Source: Leucobacter rhizosphaerae | GTDB lineage: Bacteria > Actinomycetota > Actinomycetes > Actinomycetales > Microbacteriaceae | Length of the DNA stretch: 64,000 bases | Assembly: GCF_022919175.1 (NCBI RefSeq) | Contig: NZ_CP095043.1 | Span: forward strand, 1,922,001 to 1,986,000 | Reading direction: 5' to 3' | Part shown: piece after piece, positions 41,081 to 49,618 of the stretch | Numbering within the stretch: position 1 is the stretch's first letter | Layout: the number at the start of each line of letters is the position of its first letter | Program-made: the position numbers and the translations under genes | Notes under the pieces: generated by a model | The model's input: the letters and a program-made list of their open reading frames with translations, nothing else | Databases searched by the model: none | What the model was told of the DNA's origin: nothing

Positions 41081-43132
41081 CTAGTGCCGCGCGCTCCGCG
41101 CCCGCACCACGGCGAACGCCGTCAGCGCGAGGCCGGCACAGGCCCAGAGAGCCAGCACCAGCGCCGAACCGTCGGCGCCGTCCGCACCGCTCGCGATCGC
41201 CTGGAAGCCCGAGAACGCCGCGCCGATAGGACTCGCGTCCCCGATGGCCGCGAGCGGTCCGGGAACGGTCGACACGATCCCGACCGCGAACGCCACGACC
41301 AGCAGCGCGAACGCGATGAACCGACCGAATCCGCCGAGCAGTGCCGACAGTCCCTGCACGACGAGGGAGAACGCGATCCCGGCCAGCAGCGCGAGGCCGA
41401 AGAACCCCAGGCCCTGCCCGAGGTCGTAGCCGAGCGCGATGGGGAGCACCACCCCGGCGATCGCTCCCTGCAGAGCACCGAGCGCGAGTGCGGGCAGCGC
41501 GCTCCGCACTGTGATCGAGCCGACCCCTCGAGCCGCATCCGTCGTGCGGCGCCACAGCGGCGACAGCACGAGGAACATCGCCAGGGCTCCGGCCCAGAGG
41601 GCGATCCCCGCGAACAGCGGCACGCCCGAGGCGTTGAAGAGCTCGTCGCTCGCGCCCCGCGCCTCGACGGGTGCCACCGCGGTCTCGGCGAGCGACTCGC
41701 TCTCCGCCTGCGTGTAGTTCGGGATCCCGGCCACGGCCTCACCCAGCCCCTTCGCGAGCTCACCCGCGCCGTCGGCCGACTGCGTCGCGCCGTCCGCGAG
41801 CTGCGCGGCACCATCGGCGAGCTCGGGGGTGTTTGCTGCGAGTTCCGACGTACCGGTCGCCAGTGCTGCCACGCCCGTCGAGAGCTGGGCCGTCCCGGCC
41901 GCGAGCTGAGACGCGCCGGTCGAGAGCTGCGCGGCACCACCGGCGAGACCCTCAGCGCCCGCCGCCAGTTGCTCTGCGCCGGACGCGGCCGCGGTTGTGC
42001 CGGCCGCGAGCGCCGTCCCTCCGGCCTTGAGCTGTTCGAGCTGCGAATCGGGGGCGGAGGCAGCAGTGAACCCCTCGATGAGCTGGTTCAATCCAGCCAC
42101 GGCTTGCTCGACTGTCTGCCCGTCGCCTGGCGGCACAATGCCCGCGGCAATGAGATCGCGCATGCCGGTCAACGGAGCGATCGCACCGCCGGCGCCCTGC
42201 TGCAGCCCCGTGAGTGCCTCGTTCACTCCCGCCGTGTAGCCGTTCAGGTTGGCGGCGAGCCCTGCCATTCCGGGGTTGGCCGCGCCGTCACCCGTCGCGA
42301 ACAACCGCACCCCGGCAGCGAGTTCCCCGGCACCGGTCGCGAGTTCGCTCGTGCCCGTCGCGAGGGCTCCGGCACCCGTGGACAGCGCCCCCGCCCCCGT
42401 CGACAGCTCGGTCGTGCCCGACGACAGCTCCTGCACGCCGTCCGACAGCTGCGCCGTGCCGTCGGCGAGCTGCGACGCACCATCGGCCAGCTGCGTGCCG
42501 CCGTCGGCGAGCTGCGACGCACCATCGGCCGCCTCGCCGATCCCGTTGCCCAGCTCAGTCATGCCCACGAAGATGTTGCCGACGAACTGCGATCCGAGCT
42601 GCTGGTTCAGCACGGACGTGGCCGTCTGCGTCACGATGCCCGAGAGCGCGGTGTCGATCAGCCGACCCTGGTCGCTCTCGGAGATGTCGATGTGCGCGGT
42701 CTCGGCCTTCTCGGGCCCCTCGGAGAGCGAGGTCGCGGCAGCGGAGAAGTTCTCCGGAATCGTGATCACGGTCGCGTAGCGGCCGTCCTTCAATCCCTGC
42801 TCGGCGTCATCCTCGTCGGTGAGCATCCACGTGAAGTTCGACGGCGCCTCATCGTCGCTCGCCCCCGCCGAGCTCCCTGCATCCCCGCCGATGAGCTCGC
42901 CGGCGAGCACACGCCCGAGCGGCACGGTCTGACCGTCGACCTCGACCGGCACGTCGTTGTTCACGACGGCCGCGGTGATGGTGTCGAGGCGCTCGCTCGG
43001 GTTCCAGAGCCCCCAGAGCAGCACCCCCGCGACGGTGAGCGGCACGAGGATCAGGCCGAGGATCGTGGTCCAGCGCACGGGCTTGGTGCCCGTGACCCGG
43101 GTGAGTGCCGGGCGCGGCAGCGTCGAGGTCAT
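41081..43132 (-). CDS. YhgE/Pip-type membrane protein with heptad-like Ala/Gly repeats
   Basis: A 683-residue membrane protein. One N-terminal span (about 23-44) anchors a long extracellular region (about 45-510), then about five C-terminal spans (about 520-675) form an ABC-2-like permease block. The external part carries many copies of a seven-residue pattern such as GASQLAD and GTSELAT (about 200-275 and 380-470), typical of YhgE/Pip. Such proteins are linked to export, phage reception or type VII secretion; the role here is unknown. ATGA overlap with the upstream MMPL gene. One unusual block replaces the repeats at about 275-370. Confidence 0.85.
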   Translation of the reverse strand: MTSTLPRPALTRVTGTKPVRWTTILGLILVPLTVAGVLLWGLWNPSERLDTITAAVVNNDVPVEVDGQTVPLGRVLAGELIGGDAGSSAGASDDEAPSNFTWMLTDEDDAEQGLKDGRYATVITIPENFSAAATSLSEGPEKAETAHIDISESDQGRLIDTALSGIVTQTATSVLNQQLGSQFVGNIFVGMTELGNGIGEAADGASQLADGGTQLADGASQLADGTAQLSDGVQELSSGTTELSTGAGALSTGAGALATGTSELATGAGELAAGVRLFATGDGAANPGMAGLAANLNGYTAGVNEALTGLQQGAGGAIAPLTGMRDLIAAGIVPPGDGQTVEQAVAGLNQLIEGFTAASAPDSQLEQLKAGGTALAAGTTAAASGAEQLAAGAEGLAGGAAQLSTGASQLAAGTAQLSTGVAALATGTSELAANTPELADGAAQLADGATQSADGAGELAKGLGEAVAGIPNYTQAESESLAETAVAPVEARGASDELFNASGVPLFAGIALWAGALAMFLVLSPLWRRTTDAARGVGSITVRSALPALALGALQGAIAGVVLPIALGYDLGQGLGFFGLALLAGIAFSLVVQGLSALLGGFGRFIAFALLVVAFAVGIVSTVPGPLAAIGDASPIGAAFSGFQAIASGADGADGSALVLALWACAGLALTAFAVVRARSARH

Positions 43133-45987
43133 CGCACCTCTCCTTCCGAGATCTGAGCGAGCACCGCGGCCGGGTTCACGGCCCCGGGCGCCGCGGCGGG
43201 TGGCGTCGTGGCCGGCTCGGGATCGGGATCCGCCACGACCGCCGATGCGTCGTCGAGTCGCACGAGGGTGATTCCGTCGGGCAGGATCCGGTCGGCGAGC
43301 GCCCGGTCCCCGAGCACGACCACCGTGAAGCCCGCGGTACGACCGCGCGCATCGTCGGCGCCGCGCAGCTCGGCCATCCGCGCCGCCATCGCCGAGCGCA
43401 TGGCGTCGACGCGGTCGAGCGGGATCGGGGCCTCAGCGGCCGCGCGGAGATCAAGCAGCAGCACGGCGGGGTGATCCCGCAGCGCCTCGCGCAGCGACGT
43501 CGTGTCGGCCCACGCCGACCGCGAGCGCAGCGACGACGCCCGCTCGGGCAGCAGCAGACCGTCCACCTTGAGCGTGCCGGCCTTCACCGGTCCGCGTCCG
43601 GTGATCGCGCGGGCGAGTGGCAGCGAGGCCGGGTGCCGGGGATCCAGCAGCAGCCCCTGGCCGTGCGCGAGGCGCAGCCCGTCGACCTTCACCCCGCCCG
43701 GCAGCAGGAGGCGGTCGGCCGCGATCGCCGCGTGCGGCATGTCCGCGGGCCACTCGGCGTGCGCGAGCTCGCGCGCGAGCCCCTCACCCTCGACGTCGAA
43801 GGACGGCAGCACCTTGGCGAGCCAGCGCGGCATGCGCCAAGCGCGGTCCCCGAGGAGCGCGAGCACCGCGGGCACGAGGGTCATGCGCACGATGAACGCA
43901 TCGACGAACACGCCGACCGCGAGGCCGAGCGCGATCACCTTGATGCTCGGATCCCCCTCGGGCACGAACGCCGCGAACACCGCGAACATGATCAGCGCGG
44001 CGGCCGTCACGACCTTCGCGCTGCCCACGAAGCCGCGCCGGATCGCCGACTGCGCGTCGGCGCCGTGCACGTACTCCTCGCGGATGCGGGAGACCAGGAA
44101 CACCTCGTAATCCATCGCGAGCCCGAAGAGCACGCCCATGAGAATGATCGGCATGAAGCTCAGGATCGGGCCGGTGGACGCCACGTGCAGCAGGTCGCCG
44201 AACCAGCCCCACTGGAACACCGCGACCACGGCGCCGAAGGCCGCGCCCACGGACAGCAGGAAGCCGAGCGTCGCCTTGATCGGCACCCACACGGAGCGGA
44301 ACACCATGGCGAGCAGGATCAGCGACAGCCCGACCACGAGAATCCCGAACGGCAGCAGCGCCTGCATGAGCAGCGCCGACACATCGATCGCGACCGCGGT
44401 GAAGCCGGTCACGGCGAGGCTGACGCCGTACTCCGCTTCCCACTCGTCGTGCATCTCGCGCAGGGTGTGCACCAGCTCCGTGGTGCTCTCGGCGTGCGGC
44501 CCTTCGTCGGGCACGACCTGGATGATGCCGGTGTCCGCCCCCTGGTTCGGGGTCGAGAGCGGCACATCCGCGACGCCCGGCACCTTGCGCACCTCGTCGG
44601 CGAGATCCTCCATGAGGCCGAGCGGATCGGTGCTCGTGATGATCGACCCCGTCAGCAGCAGCGGTCCGTTCGCACCTTCACCGAAGTGCTCCCCCGTGAG
44701 CTCGTAGGTGACGCGCGCCGGATCCTCGGCGCTCAGCGACGTCGCGTTCGGAAGCGCCAGGCGGAGGTCCAGTGCCGGCACCGCAGCGACGCCGAGCAGC
44801 ACGAGGATGGAGAGGATCGTGACGAGGGGGCGCTTGGTGGCGACGCCCACCCAGCCGCCGAAGAACCGGTCGGCGCGCGACGGCGCGCGCAGCGCCTCGG
44901 CGTGCGCGGTCGCGTCGGCGGATGCGCCCTCCGCGGCGCTCTCGCGCAGTGCGCGGCGCTGCTTCTTGGGCAGGATCTTCATGCCGGCCATCGCCATCAC
45001 GGCGGGGGTCAGGGTGATGGCGATGAGCACGGCGATCGCGACCGCGGCCGCGGCCGCCACACCGAGTGCGGTGAGGAACGGGATGCCCGCGACCGAGAGG
45101 CCGACGAGCGCGATGATCACCGTGAGCCCGGCGAACACCACGGCCGAGCCCGAGGTCGCGGTCGCCCGTGCGATGGACTCGTCCACGCTGAGCCCGGCGC
45201 GCAGCTGCTCCTGGTGCCGGCTCACGATGAAGAGGGTGTAGTCGATGCCGACCGCGAGCCCGAGCATCAGCGCGAGCATGGGCGTGGTCGATGTCAGGTC
45301 GACGAACGCGGTGACGAAGAAGAGGCCCGCGATCGAGACGCCGACGCCGAGGATCGCGATGAGCAGCGGCATGCCGGCCGCGATGAGCGAGCCGAGCGTG
45401 AGGATCAGCACGACGAACGCGATCAGCACACCGATCGCCTCGGTCGGGCTGATGGCGGGGACCGAGGTCGAGAGCGCCTCGCCGCCGTAAGAGGCCTCGG
45501 CCCCGGCCGGGAGCTGATCCCGGATCTCGTCGGTGGTCTGCTCGATCGCGGCGATGGTGTCGGCCGAGACGCTGCTGACCTCGCCCTCGATCTGCACCGT
45601 GATGAGCGCGGCCTGCCCGTCGTCGGAGAGTCCGCCGCTCGCCTGCTCGCTGAACGGGGTCTGCACGGCGGTCACACCGTCGGCGTCCTCGAGGTCCGCC
45701 GAGGCATCCTCGATGATGGTCCTGTACGGGGCGTCCTCGACGCTCTCGCCGTCGGCGGCGACCACGATGATGGTGGCGCTCGTGCCGCTCACCTCGGGGA
45801 AGGTGAGGCCGAGCTGGGTGATCGCCTCCTGCGACTCCGTGCCGGGGATCGTGATCGGCGCGTTGGCGCCCTGGCCGAACAGCGCGGCACCCGTGCCGAG
45901 CAGCGCGAGCACTGCGATCCAGAGGATGAGGACGAGCGTCTTCGCGCGCGTCGCCCATCGGCCGAGGGCATAGAGGATCGTGGACAT
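43129..45987 (-). CDS. MMPL/RND-type transporter with a degenerate ABC-ATPase-like C-terminal domain
   Basis: A 952-residue inner-membrane transporter. Residues 1-728 form two MMPL halves, each with one span, an extracellular porter domain and about five spans (for example MLALMLGLAVGIDYTLF in half 1 and PIILMGVLFGLAMDYEVFL in half 2). Residues about 755-915 read like an ABC ATPase whose active motifs are lost: a P-loop position with LDPRHPAS instead of GxxGxGKS, a Walker B-like AVLLLDLRAA without the Glu, and VVVLGD instead of THD. ATG 45987 with GGAAGG upstream; the longer frame runs into the tetR region. Probably exports a lipid or drug, with the YhgE-type protein. Confidence 0.88.
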   Translation of the reverse strand: MSTILYALGRWATRAKTLVLILWIAVLALLGTGAALFGQGANAPITIPGTESQEAITQLGLTFPEVSGTSATIIVVAADGESVEDAPYRTIIEDASADLEDADGVTAVQTPFSEQASGGLSDDGQAALITVQIEGEVSSVSADTIAAIEQTTDEIRDQLPAGAEASYGGEALSTSVPAISPTEAIGVLIAFVVLILTLGSLIAAGMPLLIAILGVGVSIAGLFFVTAFVDLTSTTPMLALMLGLAVGIDYTLFIVSRHQEQLRAGLSVDESIARATATSGSAVVFAGLTVIIALVGLSVAGIPFLTALGVAAAAAVAIAVLIAITLTPAVMAMAGMKILPKKQRRALRESAAEGASADATAHAEALRAPSRADRFFGGWVGVATKRPLVTILSILVLLGVAAVPALDLRLALPNATSLSAEDPARVTYELTGEHFGEGANGPLLLTGSIITSTDPLGLMEDLADEVRKVPGVADVPLSTPNQGADTGIIQVVPDEGPHAESTTELVHTLREMHDEWEAEYGVSLAVTGFTAVAIDVSALLMQALLPFGILVVGLSLILLAMVFRSVWVPIKATLGFLLSVGAAFGAVVAVFQWGWFGDLLHVASTGPILSFMPIILMGVLFGLAMDYEVFLVSRIREEYVHGADAQSAIRRGFVGSAKVVTAAALIMFAVFAAFVPEGDPSIKVIALGLAVGVFVDAFIVRMTLVPAVLALLGDRAWRMPRWLAKVLPSFDVEGEGLARELAHAEWPADMPHAAIAADRLLLPGGVKVDGLRLAHGQGLLLDPRHPASLPLARAITGRGPVKAGTLKVDGLLLPERASSLRSRSAWADTTSLREALRDHPAVLLLDLRAAAEAPIPLDRVDAMRSAMAARMAELRGADDARGRTAGFTVVVLGDRALADRILPDGITLVRLDDASAVVADPDPEPATTPPAAAPGAVNPAAVLAQISEGEVR

Positions 45988-46081
45988 GCGGGCCTTCCGG
46001 TGGCGTCTGCAAGGATCGAGCACCCGCGTGGATCGAACGACAGCGGAGGTCGAACCGTCGTGCCGGCCGCTCCCACCAGTC

Positions 46082-46119
46082 GATACACAGGTGTATCGGT
46101 TTCGATACACAAATGTATC
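46082..46119. promoter_or_regulatory. Tandem TetR-type operators between MMPL and tetR genes
   Basis: GATACACAGGTGTATC (46082-46097) is a perfect 7-bp inverted repeat; GATACACAAATGTATC (46104-46119) has one mismatch. Their starts are 22 bp apart, two DNA turns, so two dimers could bind on one face. The position fits control of both divergent genes. Confidence 0.85.
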
Positions 46120-46162
46120 CGTCCCAGCCTCCGAAGCGGCTGAGTATGCGATGATGAGGGCC

Positions 46163-46957
46163 ATGTGCCCCGAATCCGACGCGTCGCCCGCGCCACTGGC
46201 GACCGCTGGATCGGTGCCGAGCACCGGATCGACGGCGAGCACCGGATCTATGTCAAACACCGAAGCGGCGCCCAGCGCACGACGGCAGGAGACCCGAGGC
46301 CGACTGCTCGACGCCGCAACCGAGGTATTCACGGAAGAGGGGCTGCAGGGCGCGTCCGTCGAGGCGATCTGCAGTCGGGCCGGATTCACCCGCGGCGCCT
46401 TCTACTCGAACTTCTCCAGTAAAGAGGAGTTGTTCCTCGCCCTCCTCGAGCGCGAGTTCTCCCGCCGGGCCGCCGACCTCGAGGCCAAAGCGCTCGAGCT
46501 CGAACCCACACTGCGCGAGCGCGGCTGCATCTCGCCGCCCGAAGCGGCGCAGTACATCGTGGAGTTCTTCGCGCCGTCGCGCAACGCCTCCGCCTGGTTC
46601 GTGCTCGAGGCAGAGTTCCTGCTGCTCGCGATGCGGGATCCCTCCCTCGCTCCGGGGCACGACACCTTCATGGACCGCTTCTACGCGAATATCTCGGGCG
46701 CGGTCGACCGGGTGATCGCCGCGGCAGGCCGCCGCTTCGTGATGCCAGTCGAGCGCGCGATGCCCGTACTCAGCGGCGTCTACGAGCAGGTGCTGCGGAC
46801 CTCCGTGCTCGCGGGGGACGAGCCCGATGGTGCACTGGATCAGCTCGGCGAGCGGCTCGCGGAGCTGCTGTTCGCGATCACCGAGGTGTCGGAGGCGCCG
46901 AACGCCGGCGGCACCGGCGCACCCGCGTCCGCTGACGACGCACCCGCCCCCCGCTGA
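46163..46957 (+). CDS. TetR-family regulator
   Basis: A 264-residue regulator. Helix-turn-helix at about 44-90 (RGRLLDAATEVFTEEG, then ICSRAGFTRGAFYSNFSSKEEL), then a ligand-binding domain. The first 30 residues are a low-complexity Ser/Thr/Gly/Ala tail partly made of a GSTAST-like repeat. The start is uncertain: ATG 46163 has GAGGG before it; ATGs at 46151, 46154 and 46250 (235 residues) are alternatives. It is expected to repress the divergent MMPL-YhgE operon through the tandem operators. Confidence 0.85.
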   Translation: MCPESDASPAPLATAGSVPSTGSTASTGSMSNTEAAPSARRQETRGRLLDAATEVFTEEGLQGASVEAICSRAGFTRGAFYSNFSSKEELFLALLEREFSRRAADLEAKALELEPTLRERGCISPPEAAQYIVEFFAPSRNASAWFVLEAEFLLLAMRDPSLAPGHDTFMDRFYANISGAVDRVIAAAGRRFVMPVERAMPVLSGVYEQVLRTSVLAGDEPDGALDQLGERLAELLFAITEVSEAPNAGGTGAPASADDAPAPR

Positions 46958-46993
46958 CGCAGGCCGCGCTTGCACGCGGACTCACCCGCACGC

Positions 46994-47674
46994 TCACATG
47001 CGGCAGCACGCATCCGCGCAGGGCTCGCGCTCGGCGGCATCTGCGGACGCCGTCGCGGGGGTGGCGCAGCACACGTCTCCGCGGAGGGCAGCGACACCCT
47101 CGCGGATCGCCAACGCGGCGATCACGAGGGCCGCCACGGAGTCCGCCCAGGCCCACCCGAGCAGGCTGTTGAGCACAAGGCCCACGAGCAGTGCGGCCGA
47201 GAGATACGTGCAGATGAGCGTCTGCTTCGAGTCCGCCACCGCGGAGGCGGAACCGAGCTCCCGGCCGGTGCGGCGCTCGAACCAGCTCAGGAACGGCATG
47301 ACCGCCAGGCTGAGGGCCGCCAGCACGATCCCGACCGTCGAGTGCTCCGGTTCGCGGAGACCGGCGAGCGACAGCACCGCGTCGACCGTGACGTACGCGG
47401 CGAGACCGAAGAAGGACACCGCGATCACCCGGAGCGCGACCCGCTCGCGCCGCTTCGGATCCGGCGCCGCGAACTGCCAGGCCACCGCCGCCGCCGAGAG
47501 CACCTCCACGATCGAGTCGAGGCCGAACCCGATGAGCGCCGCGGACGACGCGATCCCTCCCGCGATGAGGGCGATGACCGCCTCGATCACGTTCCAGGTG
47601 ATCGTGATCGCCACCACGATCCGCACGCGGCGCGAGAGCACGTCGCGTCGCGCGGGCGTCAGGATCGCGGTCAT
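46994..47674 (-). CDS. Cation-efflux-like transporter with Cys-rich tail
   Basis: A 226-residue membrane protein with about six spans and CDF-like features: ASSAALIGFGLDSIVEVLSA in the second span region and VADSKQTLICTYLSA in the fifth. It lacks the usual C-terminal cytoplasmic CDF domain and ends instead with a short tail bearing five cysteines (CCATP, then EPCADACCRM). ATG 47674 overlaps the CmtR-type stop. Coupling to a Cd/Pb-type sensor suggests efflux of soft divalent metal. Confidence 0.85.
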   Translation of the reverse strand: MTAILTPARRDVLSRRVRIVVAITITWNVIEAVIALIAGGIASSAALIGFGLDSIVEVLSAAAVAWQFAAPDPKRRERVALRVIAVSFFGLAAYVTVDAVLSLAGLREPEHSTVGIVLAALSLAVMPFLSWFERRTGRELGSASAVADSKQTLICTYLSAALLVGLVLNSLLGWAWADSVAALVIAALAIREGVAALRGDVCCATPATASADAAEREPCADACCRM

Positions 47675-48030
47675 CCCTCGCCTCGCTGCTCGCAGCAGCC
47701 GGCGACCGCGCATCCCGGGTCCACGCAGGGCACCTCCGCGTCGACCGCGAGCGTGACGTCGACGAGCGCCGAGAGCGCGGCGCCGATATGCGGATCGGCG
47801 ATCTCGTAGCGCGTGCGGCGGCCCTCGGGTTCCGCGACCACGATGCCGCATCCTCGCAGACACGCGAGGTGATTCGAGACGTTCGTGCGCGTGAGACCGA
47901 GGTCGAGCGCGAGCTGCGCCGGGTAGCCCGGCCCCTCGACCAGGGCGAGGAGGATCCGGGAGCGGGTAGCGTCCGCCATCGCGCGACCGAGCCGGTTCAT
48001 GACGTCGAGACGGGAGGTAATGGTCAGCAT
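47671..48030 (-). CDS. cmtR: CmtR-type ArsR-family metal sensor
   Basis: A 119-residue winged-helix repressor. The three cysteines that bind Cd(II)/Pb(II) in mycobacterial CmtR (C57, C61, C102) are present at exactly the same numbers (NHLACLRGC and AEVPC). The C-terminal tail adds C107, C112 and C113. ATG 48030 lies inside its own operator and has no ribosome site; a 35-residue longer frame is unlikely. It probably represses itself and the downstream transporter gene until metal binds. Confidence 0.92.
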   Translation of the reverse strand: MLTITSRLDVMNRLGRAMADATRSRILLALVEGPGYPAQLALDLGLTRTNVSNHLACLRGCGIVVAEPEGRRTRYEIADPHIGAALSALVDVTLAVDAEVPCVDPGCAVAGCCEQRGEG

Positions 48031-48040
48031 GTACTGACCA
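48021..48040. promoter_or_regulatory. CmtR operator overlapping the cmtR start codon
   Basis: TGGTCAG-N6-CTGACCA is a perfect inverted repeat whose centre contains the minus-strand start codon (48030-48028). A further CTGACCA (48052-48058) gives a second half-site. A TATGGT-like -10 lies just upstream of the start on the minus strand, consistent with a leaderless mRNA. Confidence 0.8.
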
Positions 48041-48085
48041 TACAGCGAATACTGACCAATGTGAAGGTGTGCGGAACTCTGCGGA

Positions 48086-48775
48086 TCACTCGTGCACGGG
48101 CTTGGCGTACTCCGGCGGGGCCCCGACCTCGGCAACCGTGTGCCCGCTGCAACACTCCCGGGTCACCGACGCCCGCTCGATCCGCGACACCATGAACCAC
48201 CGCATCGCATCGCGCAGCCGGCACCACCCGACCAGGTACCAGCGGCCGTTCGTCGAGGCGAACAGCACCGGCTCGACGTCGCGGGTGGTCGTGTCACCGT
48301 TCCCGGACGTGTACCGGATCCGCACCACTCGCTGCTCGGCCATCGCCTCTTCCAGTGCCGACCTGACGGCGCGCGACGGCGCGGGATCCCGATCGACCCA
48401 GACCCGCGCGGCCAGCTCGCGGGCGCGCCGGCGCGTGCGCGGGTCGAGGGCGTCGAGGATCTTTCGGGCGCCCGCCGCTGCCAGGTCCGAGAACGGCGCA
48501 TCGCGCGCCGCGCTGGCCGCCGTCAGCAGCGCTACCGCCTGCTCCGAGGAGAGGGACACCTGCGGCATAGACACGCCTGGGGCGAGCCCGTACCCGCCGC
48601 CCGGGCCGGGCCGGGACCAGACCGCCGAGCCACTGCGCTCCAGCGCCGCCAGATCCCGTTTGATGGTGCGCACCGACACCTCGAACTCCCGCGCGAGGCG
48701 CTCGGCGGAGGTGCCGCGCGAGCCGGCCCGACGCAGCATCTCGGTCAGGGCGTGGAGGCGTTCAGTTCGCTTCAT
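48086..48775 (-). CDS. WYL-domain transcriptional regulator (YafY-like)
   Basis: A 229-residue protein with an HTH_11 domain (residues 1-60; TSAERLAREFEVSVRTIKRDLAALE) and a WYL domain (about 125-225; VLFASTNGRWYLVGWCRLRD). The WYL triad is visible as W-Y-L in GRWYLV. Divergent from the alpha/beta hydrolase, with a 17-bp palindrome between, which it probably binds. Confidence 0.9.
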   Translation of the reverse strand: MKRTERLHALTEMLRRAGSRGTSAERLAREFEVSVRTIKRDLAALERSGSAVWSRPGPGGGYGLAPGVSMPQVSLSSEQAVALLTAASAARDAPFSDLAAAGARKILDALDPRTRRRARELAARVWVDRDPAPSRAVRSALEEAMAEQRVVRIRYTSGNGDTTTRDVEPVLFASTNGRWYLVGWCRLRDAMRWFMVSRIERASVTRECCSGHTVAEVGAPPEYAKPVHE

Positions 48776-48796
48776 CGGAACCCACTCGCATATTCA

Positions 48797-48813
48797 TGTC
48801 ACTAATAGTGACA
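48797..48813. promoter_or_regulatory. 17-bp palindromic operator between WYL regulator and hydrolase
   Basis: TGTCACTA (48797-48804), A, TAGTGACA (48806-48813): perfect 8-bp arms, 34 bp before the hydrolase ATG and 21 bp before the regulator ATG. Likely the WYL protein's site; inference from position. Confidence 0.8.
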
Positions 48814-48847
48814 CTCTGCTGTCCCGGGGTGCTGCGAGAGTGGGGCC

Positions 48848-49579
48848 ATGACTCCCACCAACGGCACCCCATCCATCATCCTCATCGCGGGCCACTGGCT
48901 CGGCGGCTGGGCCTGGGACGAGGTCCGCGCCCTGCTCCCCGCCGAGCGCTTCCGCGTCGCCGCGCCGACCCTGGCCGGACTCGACGGCGACGACCCGGAT
49001 CGGTCGCGGGCCACGCTCGACGACCAGCTCGCCGGCATCCTCGACGCGATCGGGCACGCCGGCGGCTCGCGGGAGCACCCGGTGACGCTGGTCGCCCACA
49101 GCGGGGCGAACGCGCCGGTGACCCTCGCCCTCGACCGTCACCCCGAGCTGGTGCGCCGGATCATCTGGGTCGATTCCGGTCCCGTCGCTCCCGGAACCGC
49201 GTTCGCGCCGGACGCTCCGGAAGATCTCGCCGAGTTGCCGCTGCCCCCCTTCGATGCCCTCGGCGCGCAGGCGAGTCTGGCGGGCCTCGACGCCAACATG
49301 CTCGCGCGCTTTCGCGCTCGGGCCGTCCCGGAGCCCGGGCCCGTGCTCCGCCAGTCGGTCGACCTCTCGAACGACGCGCGCCTCGCGGTGCCCACCACCC
49401 TGGTGTGCTGCTCGATCTCGAGCGCGCAGGTCCGCGAGCTGGCCGACGCGGGGCATCCGATGTTCGCCGAGGTCGCGCGACTCGCGCACCTCGAGACCGT
49501 CGACCTGCCCACGGGGCACTGGCCCATGTGGAGCCGCCCCGGCGACCTCGCGGCGATCATCGCGTCTGCCGTCTCCTGA
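48848..49579 (+). CDS. Alpha/beta hydrolase
   Basis: A 243-residue hydrolase. Oxyanion region GHWLGGWAWDEV (15-26), nucleophile S85 in VAHSGAN (a shortened form of the GxSxG elbow) and the likely catalytic His at about 224 in TGHWPMWS. No signal peptide. The substrate is unknown; an esterase controlled by the divergent WYL protein is the simplest reading. Confidence 0.85.
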   Translation: MTPTNGTPSIILIAGHWLGGWAWDEVRALLPAERFRVAAPTLAGLDGDDPDRSRATLDDQLAGILDAIGHAGGSREHPVTLVAHSGANAPVTLALDRHPELVRRIIWVDSGPVAPGTAFAPDAPEDLAELPLPPFDALGAQASLAGLDANMLARFRARAVPEPGPVLRQSVDLSNDARLAVPTTLVCCSISSAQVRELADAGHPMFAEVARLAHLETVDLPTGHWPMWSRPGDLAAIIASAVS

Positions 49580-49583
49580 CACC

Positions 49584-49615
49584 GCGGTCGTCTGACCCCA
49601 CGGCTCAGACGCCGC
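49584..49615. terminator. Hairpin between convergent hydrolase and azoreductase genes
   Basis: GCGG-T-CGTCTGA (49584-49595) pairs with TCAGACGCCGC (49605-49615), an 11-bp stem with one bulge. CTCAGACGCCGC is repeated directly at 49618 inside the azoreductase end. Confidence 0.7.
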
Positions 49616-49618
49616 GAC

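Noticed and set aside
41081..43132. Heptad repeats as a true coiled-coil surface adhesin or methyl-accepting protein
   Set aside because: The C-terminal multi-span block and the single N-terminal span match YhgE/Pip; there is no signalling domain.
43105..46143. Plus-strand open frame of about 1000 codons opposite the MMPL gene
   Set aside because: Antisense shadow of a GC-rich gene; extreme His/Arg/Asp content and no membrane or domain signal.
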